A DNA stretch of 64,000 nt, taken from assembly GCA_016713765.1 (NCBI GenBank), contig JADJON010000001.1, forward strand, positions 620,001 through 684,000, written 5' to 3'. Both the position numbers and the translations under genes were made by a program. The stretch's first letter is position 1, and every line of letters begins with the position of its first letter. This stretch comes from Bacteroidota bacterium (GTDB taxonomy: Bacteria > Bacteroidota > Bacteroidia > AKYH767-A > 2013-40CM-41-45). This document shows positions 35,209 to 43,720 of this stretch, in pieces. Under the pieces are notes generated by a model. The model was not told the origin of the DNA, searched no databases, and saw only the letters and a list, made by a program, of their open reading frames with translations.

Positions 35209-37692
35209 TTAATTGCGCTTTTTTACGCCCCTGACCGCCTGCGCGGTCCAGGGATCTTCCGGCCAGGAATGTTTCGGATAGCGCATGCGTAATTCCTTTC
35301 GCACTTCGTGATACGTCCCTTGCCAAAAGCTGCGCAGGTCGCGCGTAACCTGTACCGGTTTGTATCCCGGTGAAAGCAAGTGCATCAGCAGTTGCGTCCG
35401 TCCTTCGTTGACGGTCGGTGTGTCGGTCCAGCCGAACACTTCCTGCAAACGGACCGCCAACACCGGCGGCGCGCCATCGGCGAAGTATTCGATCCGGATC
35501 TGGGATCCGCTCGGTACTTCGATGCGCTCCGGCACCAGGCGATCGAGTATGGATTGTTGCTCCCAGCTCAGCCGGTTCATCAGCAGATCGTACACGGGAA
35601 CTTTTCGCAAGTCTTCCCGCTTTCGTATTTCTCCGAGATAAGGCGCTGCCCATTCTTCCAACGATGCGAGTAGTCCCGCTTCGGAATAATCAGGGAGGTC
35701 CAGTTCGGGTCGCCAATTGGCAAGAGCGCCGGCGCGTGCGATGAATTGCAAGACCGTTTCATTCGGCTCGAACAAGCGGAGTCCATTCGTTCGAAGTGTC
35801 GTCAGGACCGCGGCGGCTACCTGCTCCGGTTTGGGATTCGTGAGCGGCTTGGTGGCGGCGACCAGATTGCCGAGGCGCCACTCTTCCCGCGCGATCAGTT
35901 GCCCGTTGCGTTCATCCCATTCGATGACCGCCTGCGGACGAGCATCGGCCAGTGCATCGGAAGGATCGTAGGGCGCAGCGAGAAAGATCTTTCCTTCGTT
36001 CGTGCCGGCATCCAGTTGCGCAACGGCGATCCAGGCATCGTGGGTCAGCGGGTCGTGTTCGGGTAAACGCGCGGCGCGACCGTTTGCCAAACGGTACCGT
36101 CCGCGCTCGTCGTCGCGCCGACCGATCCGCTCCGGGTAGGCGGCCGCGACGAGTCTGCCGAGGTCGTGGTGTTCGAAGGCGCCGGTTTCCGTTTGCATGT
36201 GCAACAACCTGCACCATTGCCGCGCCACGCGGTCGATGCGGTCGAGCGCGGCGCGATCGGCAGCCACGCGTTCTTTCTTTCGCCAGCGACGCAGGGTTTC
36301 AACACGCAGGGACAGATCGGCACCGGCTTCTTTCCCGAGTGGATCGCGCTCCTCTATGACGGCCGCCGCATCGGCCGCGAGTGTGGCAAGCCCATGCTCC
36401 TGTCCGTACAAAAGTAAATGCGCGAGCCGCGGATGAGTGGGGAATTTCAAGAGGCGCTTTCCTGCATCGGTGATCTTACCGGATTCCAGGGCGTCAAGTG
36501 ATTCGAGCAGGTTGCGGGCTTGTGCCACAGAGCCTGGTGGTGGCGGTGTCAGCCAGGTCAGCGCCGAGAGGTCGTGGTGTCCCCAGGCTGCAAGTTCCAA
36601 GACGAGTTGCGCGAGATCTGCGTCGAGGATCTCGGGCTTTCGGTGTGGTACGCGATGGCCTTGCGCGTGCTCGGCCCACAGCCGGTAACAAACACCGGGT
36701 CCGAGACGACCGGCACGACCGGCCCGTTGATCGGTGGTGTCGCTGGTCGCGCTGACGGTTTCCAGTTTGGTGAATCCGGAGCGCGGATCAAAACGCGGCA
36801 CGCGGGCGTAGCCGCTGTCGACGACGACGCGGATGCCTTCGATGGTGAGCGATGTCTCGGCGATGGAAGTCGATAGCACGACTTTTCGCAAGCCGTTCGG
36901 ATCGGGTTGCAGCGCGCGTTGTTGTTCTTCGTGCGGCAGGTCGCCGTAGAGCGAATACACCCGAATTCCGCCCGGGCCATGCTCTTCCAGCAAAGCGGCT
37001 GCCCGATGGATGTCGCCGCTTCCGGGAAGGAACGCCAGGATGTCGCCTTGCTCTTCCCGCAGCGCTTTGAGTATGCCGCGCACGACCTGTTGCGCGATCG
37101 GTTGTGTGGTGTCGGGTTCCAGGTACCGGTAGTCGATCGGATATTGCCGGCCCAGGCTTGAGATCACGGGCGCGTTGCCCAGCAATGTGGAGAGCCGCTC
37201 GCCGTCCAGCGTGGCCGACATGATCAGGATACGCAGATCGGGTCGAAGCACCGACTGTGATTCGCGGCAAAGAGCCAGGGCAAGGTCGGCATGCAGGCTG
37301 CGCTCGTGGAATTCATCGAAGATGACCAGTCCGACGCCTTCGAGTCCGTTGTCTTCCTGCAACATGCGGGTGAGGATGCCTTCGGTAACGACTTCGATGC
37401 GCGTCGTCTTACCGACGACCGATTCGAAGCGTACGCGAAAGCCGACGGTTGCTCCCGGGTCTTCGTTCAACTGATCCGCCAGTCGCCAGGCTACGGCGCG
37501 TGCCGCGAGCCGTCGGGGTTCGAGCATAAGGATCTTGCGGCCTTCGAGCCAGGGTTCGTCGAGCAGCCTGAGCGGAAGCACCGTGCTCTTACCCGCACCC
37601 GGTGGCGCCTGCAGGATAGCAGTGTTGGATCGCGCGAGCGCGTCGCGTAATCCGGGTAAGGCGTCCAGAACGGGTAATTCGGCAGCGGACAA
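35209..37692 (-). CDS. hrpB: ATP-dependent helicase HrpB
   Basis: The protein has 827 residues, the usual length for HrpB. The DEAH/RHA-type helicase motifs are in order: Walker A (APPGAGKSTVLPLRLL), motif Ib (VVTEGILTRML), the DEFH variant of motif II (FDEFHERSLHADLAL), motif III (SATLD), and motif VI region (DQRAGRAGRLGPGVCYRLW). An HrpB-specific C-terminal region follows (YEVRKELRMRYPKHSWPEDP-type tail). The start is read as TTG at 37692; an N-terminal match to other HrpB proteins begins within a few residues of it. It is a predicted RNA helicase whose cellular role is poorly defined. Confidence 0.93.
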   Translation of the reverse strand: MSAAELPVLDALPGLRDALARSNTAILQAPPGAGKSTVLPLRLLDEPWLEGRKILMLEPRRLAARAVAWRLADQLNEDPGATVGFRVRFESVVGKTTRIEVVTEGILTRMLQEDNGLEGVGLVIFDEFHERSLHADLALALCRESQSVLRPDLRILIMSATLDGERLSTLLGNAPVISSLGRQYPIDYRYLEPDTTQPIAQQVVRGILKALREEQGDILAFLPGSGDIHRAAALLEEHGPGGIRVYSLYGDLPHEEQQRALQPDPNGLRKVVLSTSIAETSLTIEGIRVVVDSGYARVPRFDPRSGFTKLETVSATSDTTDQRAGRAGRLGPGVCYRLWAEHAQGHRVPHRKPEILDADLAQLVLELAAWGHHDLSALTWLTPPPPGSVAQARNLLESLDALESGKITDAGKRLLKFPTHPRLAHLLLYGQEHGLATLAADAAAVIEERDPLGKEAGADLSLRVETLRRWRKKERVAADRAALDRIDRVARQWCRLLHMQTETGAFEHHDLGRLVAAAYPERIGRRDDERGRYRLANGRAARLPEHDPLTHDAWIAVAQLDAGTNEGKIFLAAPYDPSDALADARPQAVIEWDERNGQLIAREEWRLGNLVAATKPLTNPKPEQVAAAVLTTLRTNGLRLFEPNETVLQFIARAGALANWRPELDLPDYSEAGLLASLEEWAAPYLGEIRKREDLRKVPVYDLLMNRLSWEQQSILDRLVPERIEVPSGSQIRIEYFADGAPPVLAVRLQEVFGWTDTPTVNEGRTQLLMHLLSPGYKPVQVTRDLRSFWQGTYHEVRKELRMRYPKHSWPEDPWTAQAVRGVKKRN

Positions 37693-37749
37693 AGTTGGTC
37701 GACTTGGAGCCGCAAGATAGCAAGCCTACGGAAGGTGTTGTAAAGGCGA

Positions 37750-38193
37750 TCATCGCACGATGGTGATCGAACCGGTTGTCACGGCATTGCTTTGATGTCC
37801 GGCCCGGTCGCGCACCACGACGGTGAAGCTGGTCGACTGCGTAGCCGCTGCCGTGTCGGTGATGCCTTGTCCGCCGAGTTGTACGTCCAGCGTTCCCTGG
37901 ATCGGAATGGAGGCGCCGTCGGGTGCCAGTTGACGAATGCGGTACTCGTACTCGATGCCGATGCGGTTGTCGGTGATGAAACAGTTCCTTGCGTCGGCGT
38001 TGTTCTCGCCAAGGTCGCCGTCGCCGTCTTTGTACCGCAGCGTAATGGTGACGGGGTCGGTGAATTGATCGACGACACTCGGCGTGATGCTGACGAATTC
38101 GATCTCGGGCACTTCGCTGAACTCGTTCTCGTCCTTCTTACAGGCCGTCAGCAGGGCGATGAGCAAAAAGGGAAGAAGCTGCTTAGCGGACAT
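37750..38193 (-). CDS. Lipoprotein of the DUF1501 operon (distal gene)
   Basis: The protein has 147 residues. The lipobox LLTAC is followed by KKDENE, a Lys/acidic-rich start resembling the export signal of surface lipoproteins in Bacteroidota. The body is a single beta-sandwich-like domain (ITLRYKDGDGDLGENNADAR ... FTVVVRDRAGHQSNAVTTGS) of the type often found in Bacteroidota lipoproteins. It is the last of five tightly packed genes and overlaps the upstream gene by 11 bp. Confidence 0.8.
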   Translation of the reverse strand: MSAKQLLPFLLIALLTACKKDENEFSEVPEIEFVSITPSVVDQFTDPVTITLRYKDGDGDLGENNADARNCFITDNRIGIEYEYRIRQLAPDGASIPIQGTLDVQLGGQGITDTAAATQSTSFTVVVRDRAGHQSNAVTTGSITIVR

Positions 38194-39100
38194 GGAAGGC
38201 GAAATAGGTCTTGTAATAATCGAGCGATTCGTTGCGCGGGAATACCGCGTCGGTGGTGTGTTGACCGTCGTTTACTGCGATACGGAAATAGACTGTCGTA
38301 CCCGACGGCCATGCGGAGACGTTGACCGGCACCATCCAGGCCTGTGCGGAACCGATGTACAGGGTCGCGTTCGCGCTGATCGCAGCACTGAAATCGTTCT
38401 TATCGGTCGAGAGCAGCAACTTCTTCACAGTGTAGTTGGCCGGATCGGTAGCGGCCGAACCGTCGGCGGTGTCGAGGGCTACGAAGTAAACACTCATGCT
38501 GGTACCGGCGTCCACAAGGAACGGATTGGCAGGATTGCCGTCGAGGCGCGCCGTGTCGAGCCGGTTGAAACTGCCGTCCACGGCAATGTAGCCGGTGATG
38601 TTCGGCTGCAGGTTCGGACGCTGCGGGAGGTTGCCGTCCATATCGGGACAACCGGCGTTGATCCAGTTCTTCACGTGATCGATATCCGCCGTGCTGAGGC
38701 GCACGCTGTTCGACGGCATATACTCGGTCGTCGGGGTGACGAGTCGTTCGACGAGCCAGGAATCGGCGGTGTTGTTGGGAAGGACTCGGTGCGAATAGAA
38801 CTTCACGGAATCCAGCGTGAACTTGTTCACCGGTTGATAGACGAGTGTGGCGTAGGAAGATTCGACCGTACGGAAGTCGGGCTCGAAGGTGCCGTCGTGG
38901 CAACCCGGATTCGCGCAACGGACGGAGAAGATGTTCTTGTGCAGTCCGGCGATGGAATTCGGATCGGGCTCCGGATCGCTCGTCTCGTTCGTGGAGTAGT
39001 CGATCGCGTCGTAGGGATTCTCCGGCGGCGCGTCTTTCTTGCACGAGGAGACCGCGAAGCCCAGGCAGGCGAGCAGGCAAAAGAGTAGGTAGTGTCTCAT
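38183..39100 (-). CDS. Lipoprotein with a cytochrome-like CX4CH motif (DUF1501 operon)
   Basis: The protein has 305 residues. The lipobox SSC is followed by KKDAPPEN. Near residue 60 it reads IFSVRCANPGCHDGTFEPDF. The CX4CH spacing and the following SSYATLVY and TPTTEYMPS / LSTADIDHVKNWINAGCPD segments resemble the planctomycete-type cytochrome C domain found beside DUF1501/DUF1553 proteins, but with CX4CH in place of CX2CH. The C-terminal half is beta-rich. It overlaps the DUF1501 gene by 4 bp. Haem binding is plausible but not certain. Confidence 0.75.
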   Translation of the reverse strand: MRHYLLFCLLACLGFAVSSCKKDAPPENPYDAIDYSTNETSDPEPDPNSIAGLHKNIFSVRCANPGCHDGTFEPDFRTVESSYATLVYQPVNKFTLDSVKFYSHRVLPNNTADSWLVERLVTPTTEYMPSNSVRLSTADIDHVKNWINAGCPDMDGNLPQRPNLQPNITGYIAVDGSFNRLDTARLDGNPANPFLVDAGTSMSVYFVALDTADGSAATDPANYTVKKLLLSTDKNDFSAAISANATLYIGSAQAWMVPVNVSAWPSGTTVYFRIAVNDGQHTTDAVFPRNESLDYYKTYFAFHVR

Positions 39101-40446
39101 ACGAACGCGGCCTGCAGTTCACAGGCAGTATAGGGTTTAACACCAAAGCCGCCGGGCATCGCGTCTTCGAAGCCGAGCAGGCTCGCGATCGTGGGAACGA
39201 TCTCCGTGCTTTCGCCCATGAGCGAATTGATGACCTGTCCCTGCCGCACCACCGAAGGCGGACCGACGACCAGACAGAAGATCTCGCGGGCCATCTGCAT
39301 CAGCGGGTCGCCGTTGAAGTTCGGATCGGTCGGGGCGGTATGGTCGGTTGCGCGACGACCGTAGGCATCGACGGAGGTGTTCGGGTAATAGTTGCGGCCG
39401 TGCTCCGGCGCGATGATGAGTACGGTATCGTCGGCCATGCCGGGCGTTTCCTGGATGGTCTTCCAGAGGTGCGCCACGGCGAAGTCGGCTTTGCGGAGGT
39501 TGTTCGCGTAAGAGGTGTAGTTGAAGTGGCAGATGTCGACGTCCTGCATGTTCACCACCAGCAGCTCCGGACGGAAGGTGCGGATGATCTCCTCGGCGAA
39601 GAGGATGTTGTACATGTCGTTGTTCATCGCGCTGCCGGCGTTCCAGGAGTTGATCCAGGAAGGAGTCTGCGCTTTCGTGTAGAGGTCGCCGATGAACTGC
39701 CGGAGCGTGTTCGCGTCGGCTTCCGGATTCACGACGCCGGCGGAACCATCGGTGTACGAATGGTTGAAGACGCCGTTGACGAAATCCTTCATGTTGCGGA
39801 TGGTCGCTTCCTCGTTGCTCGAGAAGTTACGCGGATTGCCCAGCACGTCGAAGCCCTGCGGACTGATCAGTGAAGTAGGCGCAATGAAATTGGCGCCGTA
39901 GGCGGGACCGTAATCCGGTGAGCTGGAATAGTTCAGCGCCGGATAGGGGCCGAGCTGGTTGGCGACCCACCAGCAGTTCATCGCGGTCTGCTGCGGACTG
40001 TTGTGCTTGCGGTAGTATTCGAAGATGGTGGGCTTGCGCGGATGTTCGCGCAGGTTGAGGTCCACGTCCACGTAGCTGCCGGTGACGGCAACCGTATGGC
40101 CGTTGTAGTGTCCGGTCGGCCCCGAATTGTAGCGAAACTCCTTGAAGAGCGTACCGTAGTTCTGCAGGGGCATCGGCAACGGCGCGGTGGGTAGGGGTTC
40201 CATCGCGCCGGCGATATCCGGACTGACCGGCAGGTTGCCGTTCAGCAGGTTGGGCATCAGGTTGCCGTCGTTCATGTGCACCGACTCGAGGTTGCGCACG
40301 CCGCCGGCGTAGAGGCAGAAGACCACGTGGTTCACCCTGCGCAGGCCAGAGGCCGCGAAGAGCCGTCCTCCCGGCAGGAGGTAAGGCGCGGCGAAGGCGC
40401 CGGCGGTGGCCAGCGCGGATTTTCGGAGGAAGTCGCGTCGTTTCAT
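39097..40446 (-). CDS. DUF1501 domain protein, Tat-exported
   Basis: The protein has 449 residues. The N-terminus MKRRDFLRKSALATAGAFAA is a twin-arginine signal (RRDFLRK). The body is alkaline-phosphatase/sulfatase-superfamily-like as in DUF1501: NHVVFCLYAGGVRNLESVHM, GHYNGHTVAVTGSY, VVNMQDVDICHFNYTSY and LIIAPEHGRNY with likely metal-ligand Asp/His residues. DUF1501 proteins usually accompany DUF1800 or DUF1549/1553 proteins and are thought to be exported, but their reaction is unknown. Here the partners are four lipoproteins in one operon with 4-bp overlaps or 7-bp gaps. Confidence 0.88.
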   Translation of the reverse strand: MKRRDFLRKSALATAGAFAAPYLLPGGRLFAASGLRRVNHVVFCLYAGGVRNLESVHMNDGNLMPNLLNGNLPVSPDIAGAMEPLPTAPLPMPLQNYGTLFKEFRYNSGPTGHYNGHTVAVTGSYVDVDLNLREHPRKPTIFEYYRKHNSPQQTAMNCWWVANQLGPYPALNYSSSPDYGPAYGANFIAPTSLISPQGFDVLGNPRNFSSNEEATIRNMKDFVNGVFNHSYTDGSAGVVNPEADANTLRQFIGDLYTKAQTPSWINSWNAGSAMNNDMYNILFAEEIIRTFRPELLVVNMQDVDICHFNYTSYANNLRKADFAVAHLWKTIQETPGMADDTVLIIAPEHGRNYYPNTSVDAYGRRATDHTAPTDPNFNGDPLMQMAREIFCLVVGPPSVVRQGQVINSLMGESTEIVPTIASLLGFEDAMPGGFGVKPYTACELQAAFV

Positions 40447-40453
40447 GCTCGGC

Positions 40454-40942
40454 TCAGTAGAAGCGGTATTCGTCGGAGGTCATCAGCGCGTAGTAGATCG
40501 TGCGGGGCAAGAGGTTCGCGTCGCGGCGGATCAGCTCGCGCCAGAAATATTGCTCGAACGGATTGGGTTCGCGGTTGTAGAATTTCTTGTAGGTATTGGT
40601 GACGAACAATAACGTGTCGCCGCTCACCGACAGCGCGGCCGGAATAACGGCCGCGGTATCGCTGAGGAAATTCCGGATGATCAGGTCTTCAACAACCTTC
40701 TTGTCGCCGAACGAAGTGTAAGCCGTGTTCAGGTTCACCAGCTTCGTCTGCGGGATGTTGGTGCCGAAGAGGTCGGCGTAGGCGATGGAGATGAACTCGA
40801 CGGTCGTCTTCTGGTTCGTCTTGTCGCCGCCGGCCGCGCTGACGCTGACCGGATCGACCTCGTACTGGTAGTCGGTTTCCTTCTTGCAGGCGAATAATGC
40901 CAGCGGCAGGAGGAAGAGTGGAAGAAAGCGTTTCAGGTTCAT
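40454..40942 (-). CDS. Lipoprotein of the DUF1501 operon, DUF4214/DUF1553-like helical motif
   Basis: The protein has 162 residues. Lipobox LFAC is followed by KKETDYQY. The C-terminal half contains FYNREPNPFEQYFWRELI and ends TSDEYRFY, matching the 'LYxxxLxRxPxxxExxxW' and 'S-x-E-Y/F' signature shared by DUF4214 and the C-terminal part of DUF1553-type proteins. It overlaps the upstream lipoprotein by 4 bp (ATGA). It looks like a short one-repeat relative of its 291-residue neighbour. Confidence 0.72.
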   Translation of the reverse strand: MNLKRFLPLFLLPLALFACKKETDYQYEVDPVSVSAAGGDKTNQKTTVEFISIAYADLFGTNIPQTKLVNLNTAYTSFGDKKVVEDLIIRNFLSDTAAVIPAALSVSGDTLLFVTNTYKKFYNREPNPFEQYFWRELIRRDANLLPRTIYYALMTSDEYRFY

Positions 40943-41814
40943 TCGATGCCGATGAATTCGTCGGTGGTGAGGAGGTCGCGTTGTACGGCGGTGTAGTCGC
41001 CGGTGGAGAGGAAGCGGTCGGTGCCGGTAGTCATTTCGACGGTGCCGGGATCGCGTTGCAGGTACTTGCGGTAGAGGAGCACCACCTGGGCTTCGTAGTA
41101 GTTACGCGCGGAGGTGACGATCGTGAGGTAGTCGTTCTTCGAGGCGCCGGCCTGCAGGAAGAGCACGGCATTGTTGCCGTCGACCATCGAGACGCCCGAT
41201 TGTTGTTCGGAAGCCGTCGGGTTGCGGTCGATCAGGTGCTGGAAGGTGGAGATGACGAAGTTCGCCGAGCCCATGTTGATCTGGTCGTACAGGTAGTTGT
41301 TGCACATGCGTCGGTGCAGCTCGCGGACGTCGATCGCGCCGGTGGTCAGTTCCCCGAACGCGTCGCGCAGCAGGATCATCCGGTCGAGTTCGTATTGCAG
41401 CACCGGCCATTGAAAGAGATACGTGCTGTCCTGCAGGTACAGGCTGAACAGGTTGATCCAGCCCGTGTACTCGGCGGTATCGACATTGTTGAGCAGGTCA
41501 ATGCGGTTCTGGTCGTATAGGCGCGGGAGGTAGTCCGGGTCCGAGAAGATCGCGTCCACCATTGCCCGGCGGCTGGCCGAATCGGCGTTCGCGGCCTTGA
41601 GCGCGTTCACCTGTTGGATGAACTCGGCGCTGTCGGGTTCGCGCCCGAGGGCGAGGATGTAGGCGCGGGTCACGTAGTTCTCCAGGGTGACCGTCTCGAC
41701 CGTCTGGTCGGGCGGAGCCTGGTTGTCGTCGATGGTCTCCAACTCCGTTTTCTCACAGGAGAAAAGGGTGGTCAGGGCGAAGACCAGGAGGAAACCGGTG
41801 AAGAAGCGTTTCAT
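40939..41814 (-). CDS. Lipoprotein heading the DUF1501 operon, repeated DUF4214/DUF1553-like motif
   Basis: The protein has 291 residues. Lipobox LFSC is followed by EKTELETIDD. Three copies of a helical motif are visible: YILALGREPDSAEFIQQVNA, FQHLIDRNPTASEQQSGVSM and LYRKYLQRDPGTVEMTTGTD, with the segment ending TTDEFIGIE. The pattern is like DUF4214 and like the C-terminal region of planctomycete DUF1553 proteins. It is the first gene of the five-gene operon and is divergent from the LamG gene 143 bp away. Confidence 0.72.
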   Translation of the reverse strand: MKRFFTGFLLVFALTTLFSCEKTELETIDDNQAPPDQTVETVTLENYVTRAYILALGREPDSAEFIQQVNALKAANADSASRRAMVDAIFSDPDYLPRLYDQNRIDLLNNVDTAEYTGWINLFSLYLQDSTYLFQWPVLQYELDRMILLRDAFGELTTGAIDVRELHRRMCNNYLYDQINMGSANFVISTFQHLIDRNPTASEQQSGVSMVDGNNAVLFLQAGASKNDYLTIVTSARNYYEAQVVLLYRKYLQRDPGTVEMTTGTDRFLSTGDYTAVQRDLLTTDEFIGIE

Positions 41815-41957
41815 TCGAAGTAAAATTATCAGAAAAGGGCGGTGATGAAGCGGGACTTTGAAGAATTAACACAGGACTTTTCCCGGTAATTACCAACGTG
41901 GAGGACGGGTGCGTTATTCGAAAAAAATTAAATTTACCCGATACAAAACCCCTCCCC

Positions 41958-43328
41958 ATGCGACGCCTGTCCTTCTCCTGTTGGATGTTCCTGATCGGTA
42001 TCTGTTGCTGCTCCGGCAGTCTCTTCGCGCAGACCTCCAACGCCCTCAACTTCGACAATACGGACGACGAGGTGCTCGTCCCGAATGCCAGCGCACGCAT
42101 CGCGGGATCCAGTCAGCTTTCGCTCAGCTTCTGGGTGTACCCGACCAACGCGGCGCCGGCCTTTCCGGACTACGACGGCTTCGCGGGGATCCGCAACAAT
42201 GTCGATGCCGATTTCTACATCGTCCAGTTGACCGACAGTCAGGTGGAGGCGCGCTTCCGGAATTCCGCGGGCGTCAACGTGGACATCCTCTACAACGGTT
42301 TGTTGCTGAATACCTGGCAGCATTTCGTGCTGGTGTACAACGGGGCGGAGTTCCTGCTCTACCACAACGGATCGCTGGTGGGCAATACGGGCGCAACCGG
42401 AACCATCACCAATGTCGCCGAGGCTCTGTACATCGGCAACCTGTTGTTCGGCACCTACAGTTACTGGATGCAGGGCAGCATCGACGAAGTCAGTCTCTGG
42501 AACCGCGCGCTCACGCCGGCGGAAGTGCGTTGCATCTACCGGAGCTCGGTGGATGTGACCGCGATCGGGCTGCAACTGTACTACCAGTTCGACCAGGGCG
42601 TCGCCGGCGGTAACAACGCCGGCCTGACCACGCTGATCGACGGCATGGGGAACATCAACGGAACGCTGTACAACTTCGCCCTCAACGGCGCGCTCTCCAA
42701 CTGGGTGGAAGGCGCCGACACGCGCATCCCGTTGTCGGCTACCCTGTGCCGGGGTGCTACCTATACCTTCGGCACGCAGACCCTCGACGAGCCCGGTGTT
42801 TACACCGAGACCTTCGCCGGCACCTCCGGTTGTGATTCCACGGTAGCACTTACGCTGAGCTGGGCGATCGACACCAGTCTGCAGCAAAGTGGTCCGATGC
42901 TGACCGCCAACCAGGCGGGCGTTGCCTACACCTGGGTGGATTGCCAGAACGGTTACACCGCGCTTCCGGGCGAGATCGCGCAATCGTTCATCGCCCTTGC
43001 CGACGGCTTCTACGCCGTAGTTCTCGACGACGGCACCTGTGTGGACACCTCCTCCTGTTACGAAGTACTCGTCAGCGGACTCTCCACCACCCTCAACGGC
43101 CGCGCCATCACCCTCTTCCCGAACCCGACCAGCGGAACGATCAACCTTTCCACCGCGCTACCCGGAGCGCAGCTTTCTGTTTGTGATCTGCAGGGGCGGG
43201 TGGTTTACTCGAATGTGCTGGAAGCGGAGGAGCGCAGTTTCGATTTGACCGGACTCCCGGCTGGTTCATACCAGGTGGTGATCGTGCAGAAGGGGGAGCG
43301 GATGCGGCTGCCGTTGGTTATGCAGTGA
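41958..43328 (+). CDS. LamG/concanavalin-like domain protein with T9SS sorting domain
   Basis: The protein has 456 residues from ATG 41958, where the signal peptide (SCWMFLIGICCCSGSLFAQ) starts. A LamG-like jelly roll spans about 25-215: LNFDNTDDEVLVPNASARIA, SLSFWVYPTN, WQHFVLVYNGAEFLLYHNG and the closing GSIDEVSLWNRALTPAEVRC. A Cys-containing beta region follows, then a T9SS type A sorting domain (LFPNPTSGTINLSTAL). Probable carbohydrate- or protein-binding surface protein. Confidence 0.88.
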   Translation: MRRLSFSCWMFLIGICCCSGSLFAQTSNALNFDNTDDEVLVPNASARIAGSSQLSLSFWVYPTNAAPAFPDYDGFAGIRNNVDADFYIVQLTDSQVEARFRNSAGVNVDILYNGLLLNTWQHFVLVYNGAEFLLYHNGSLVGNTGATGTITNVAEALYIGNLLFGTYSYWMQGSIDEVSLWNRALTPAEVRCIYRSSVDVTAIGLQLYYQFDQGVAGGNNAGLTTLIDGMGNINGTLYNFALNGALSNWVEGADTRIPLSATLCRGATYTFGTQTLDEPGVYTETFAGTSGCDSTVALTLSWAIDTSLQQSGPMLTANQAGVAYTWVDCQNGYTALPGEIAQSFIALADGFYAVVLDDGTCVDTSSCYEVLVSGLSTTLNGRAITLFPNPTSGTINLSTALPGAQLSVCDLQGRVVYSNVLEAEERSFDLTGLPAGSYQVVIVQKGERMRLPLVMQ

Positions 43329-43360
43329 TTCGGAGCGGCAGGCCAACGGTGATAGGCAGA

Positions 43361-43645
43361 ATGTTAGCGCTTTCGTCCTGCGGCTAATTGCACTGCAGCA
43401 GTAGTGTGCATTCCAAACCTAAGTACCACTACAGATGATGGGCGGAATGTTAGCGCCTTCGCCCTGTTGTAAATCGCACTACATCAACAGCGCGCATTCC
43501 GCCCACACGCAACGGCCGCTCAAAAAACAAACACCGCTTCGCAGCGCCGGTGCATAGGGCGGAATGCGCGCCGGAACCGAAGTTGTTTTTCTCAGTGTCA
43601 TTTATGGCGCATAACATTCCAATCATCTGTATTGGGAAGATTTCG
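43361..43645. repeat. Palindrome-rich repeat element, copy A (behind the hydrolase gene)
   Basis: It contains an 86-bp partial tandem repeat (ATGTTAGCGC at 43361 and 43447) and then nested inverted repeats. The outer arms are 43426-43457 (with GGAATGTTAGCGCC) and 43606-43635 (GGCGCATAACATTCC). The inner arms GCGCGCATTCCGCC (43490-43503) and GGCGGAATGCGCGC (43558-43571) are perfect over 14 bp. It lies 76 bp past the 3' end of the minus-strand gene at 43721. A second copy (44743-45113) sits behind the next minus-strand gene. Confidence 0.85.
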
Positions 43646-43720
43646 CTATGCAGCAAATAGTACTGCTGCGGCAGTGCTCTACTAACCAGCGCACTCGTCC
43701 ACTTACAGCAAGTTGAAGCG

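Noticed and set aside
38084..39873. Long plus-strand frames opposite the DUF1501 operon
   Set aside because: They are shadows of the minus-strand lipoprotein and DUF1501 genes, which have lipoboxes, a Tat signal and coupled starts and stops.
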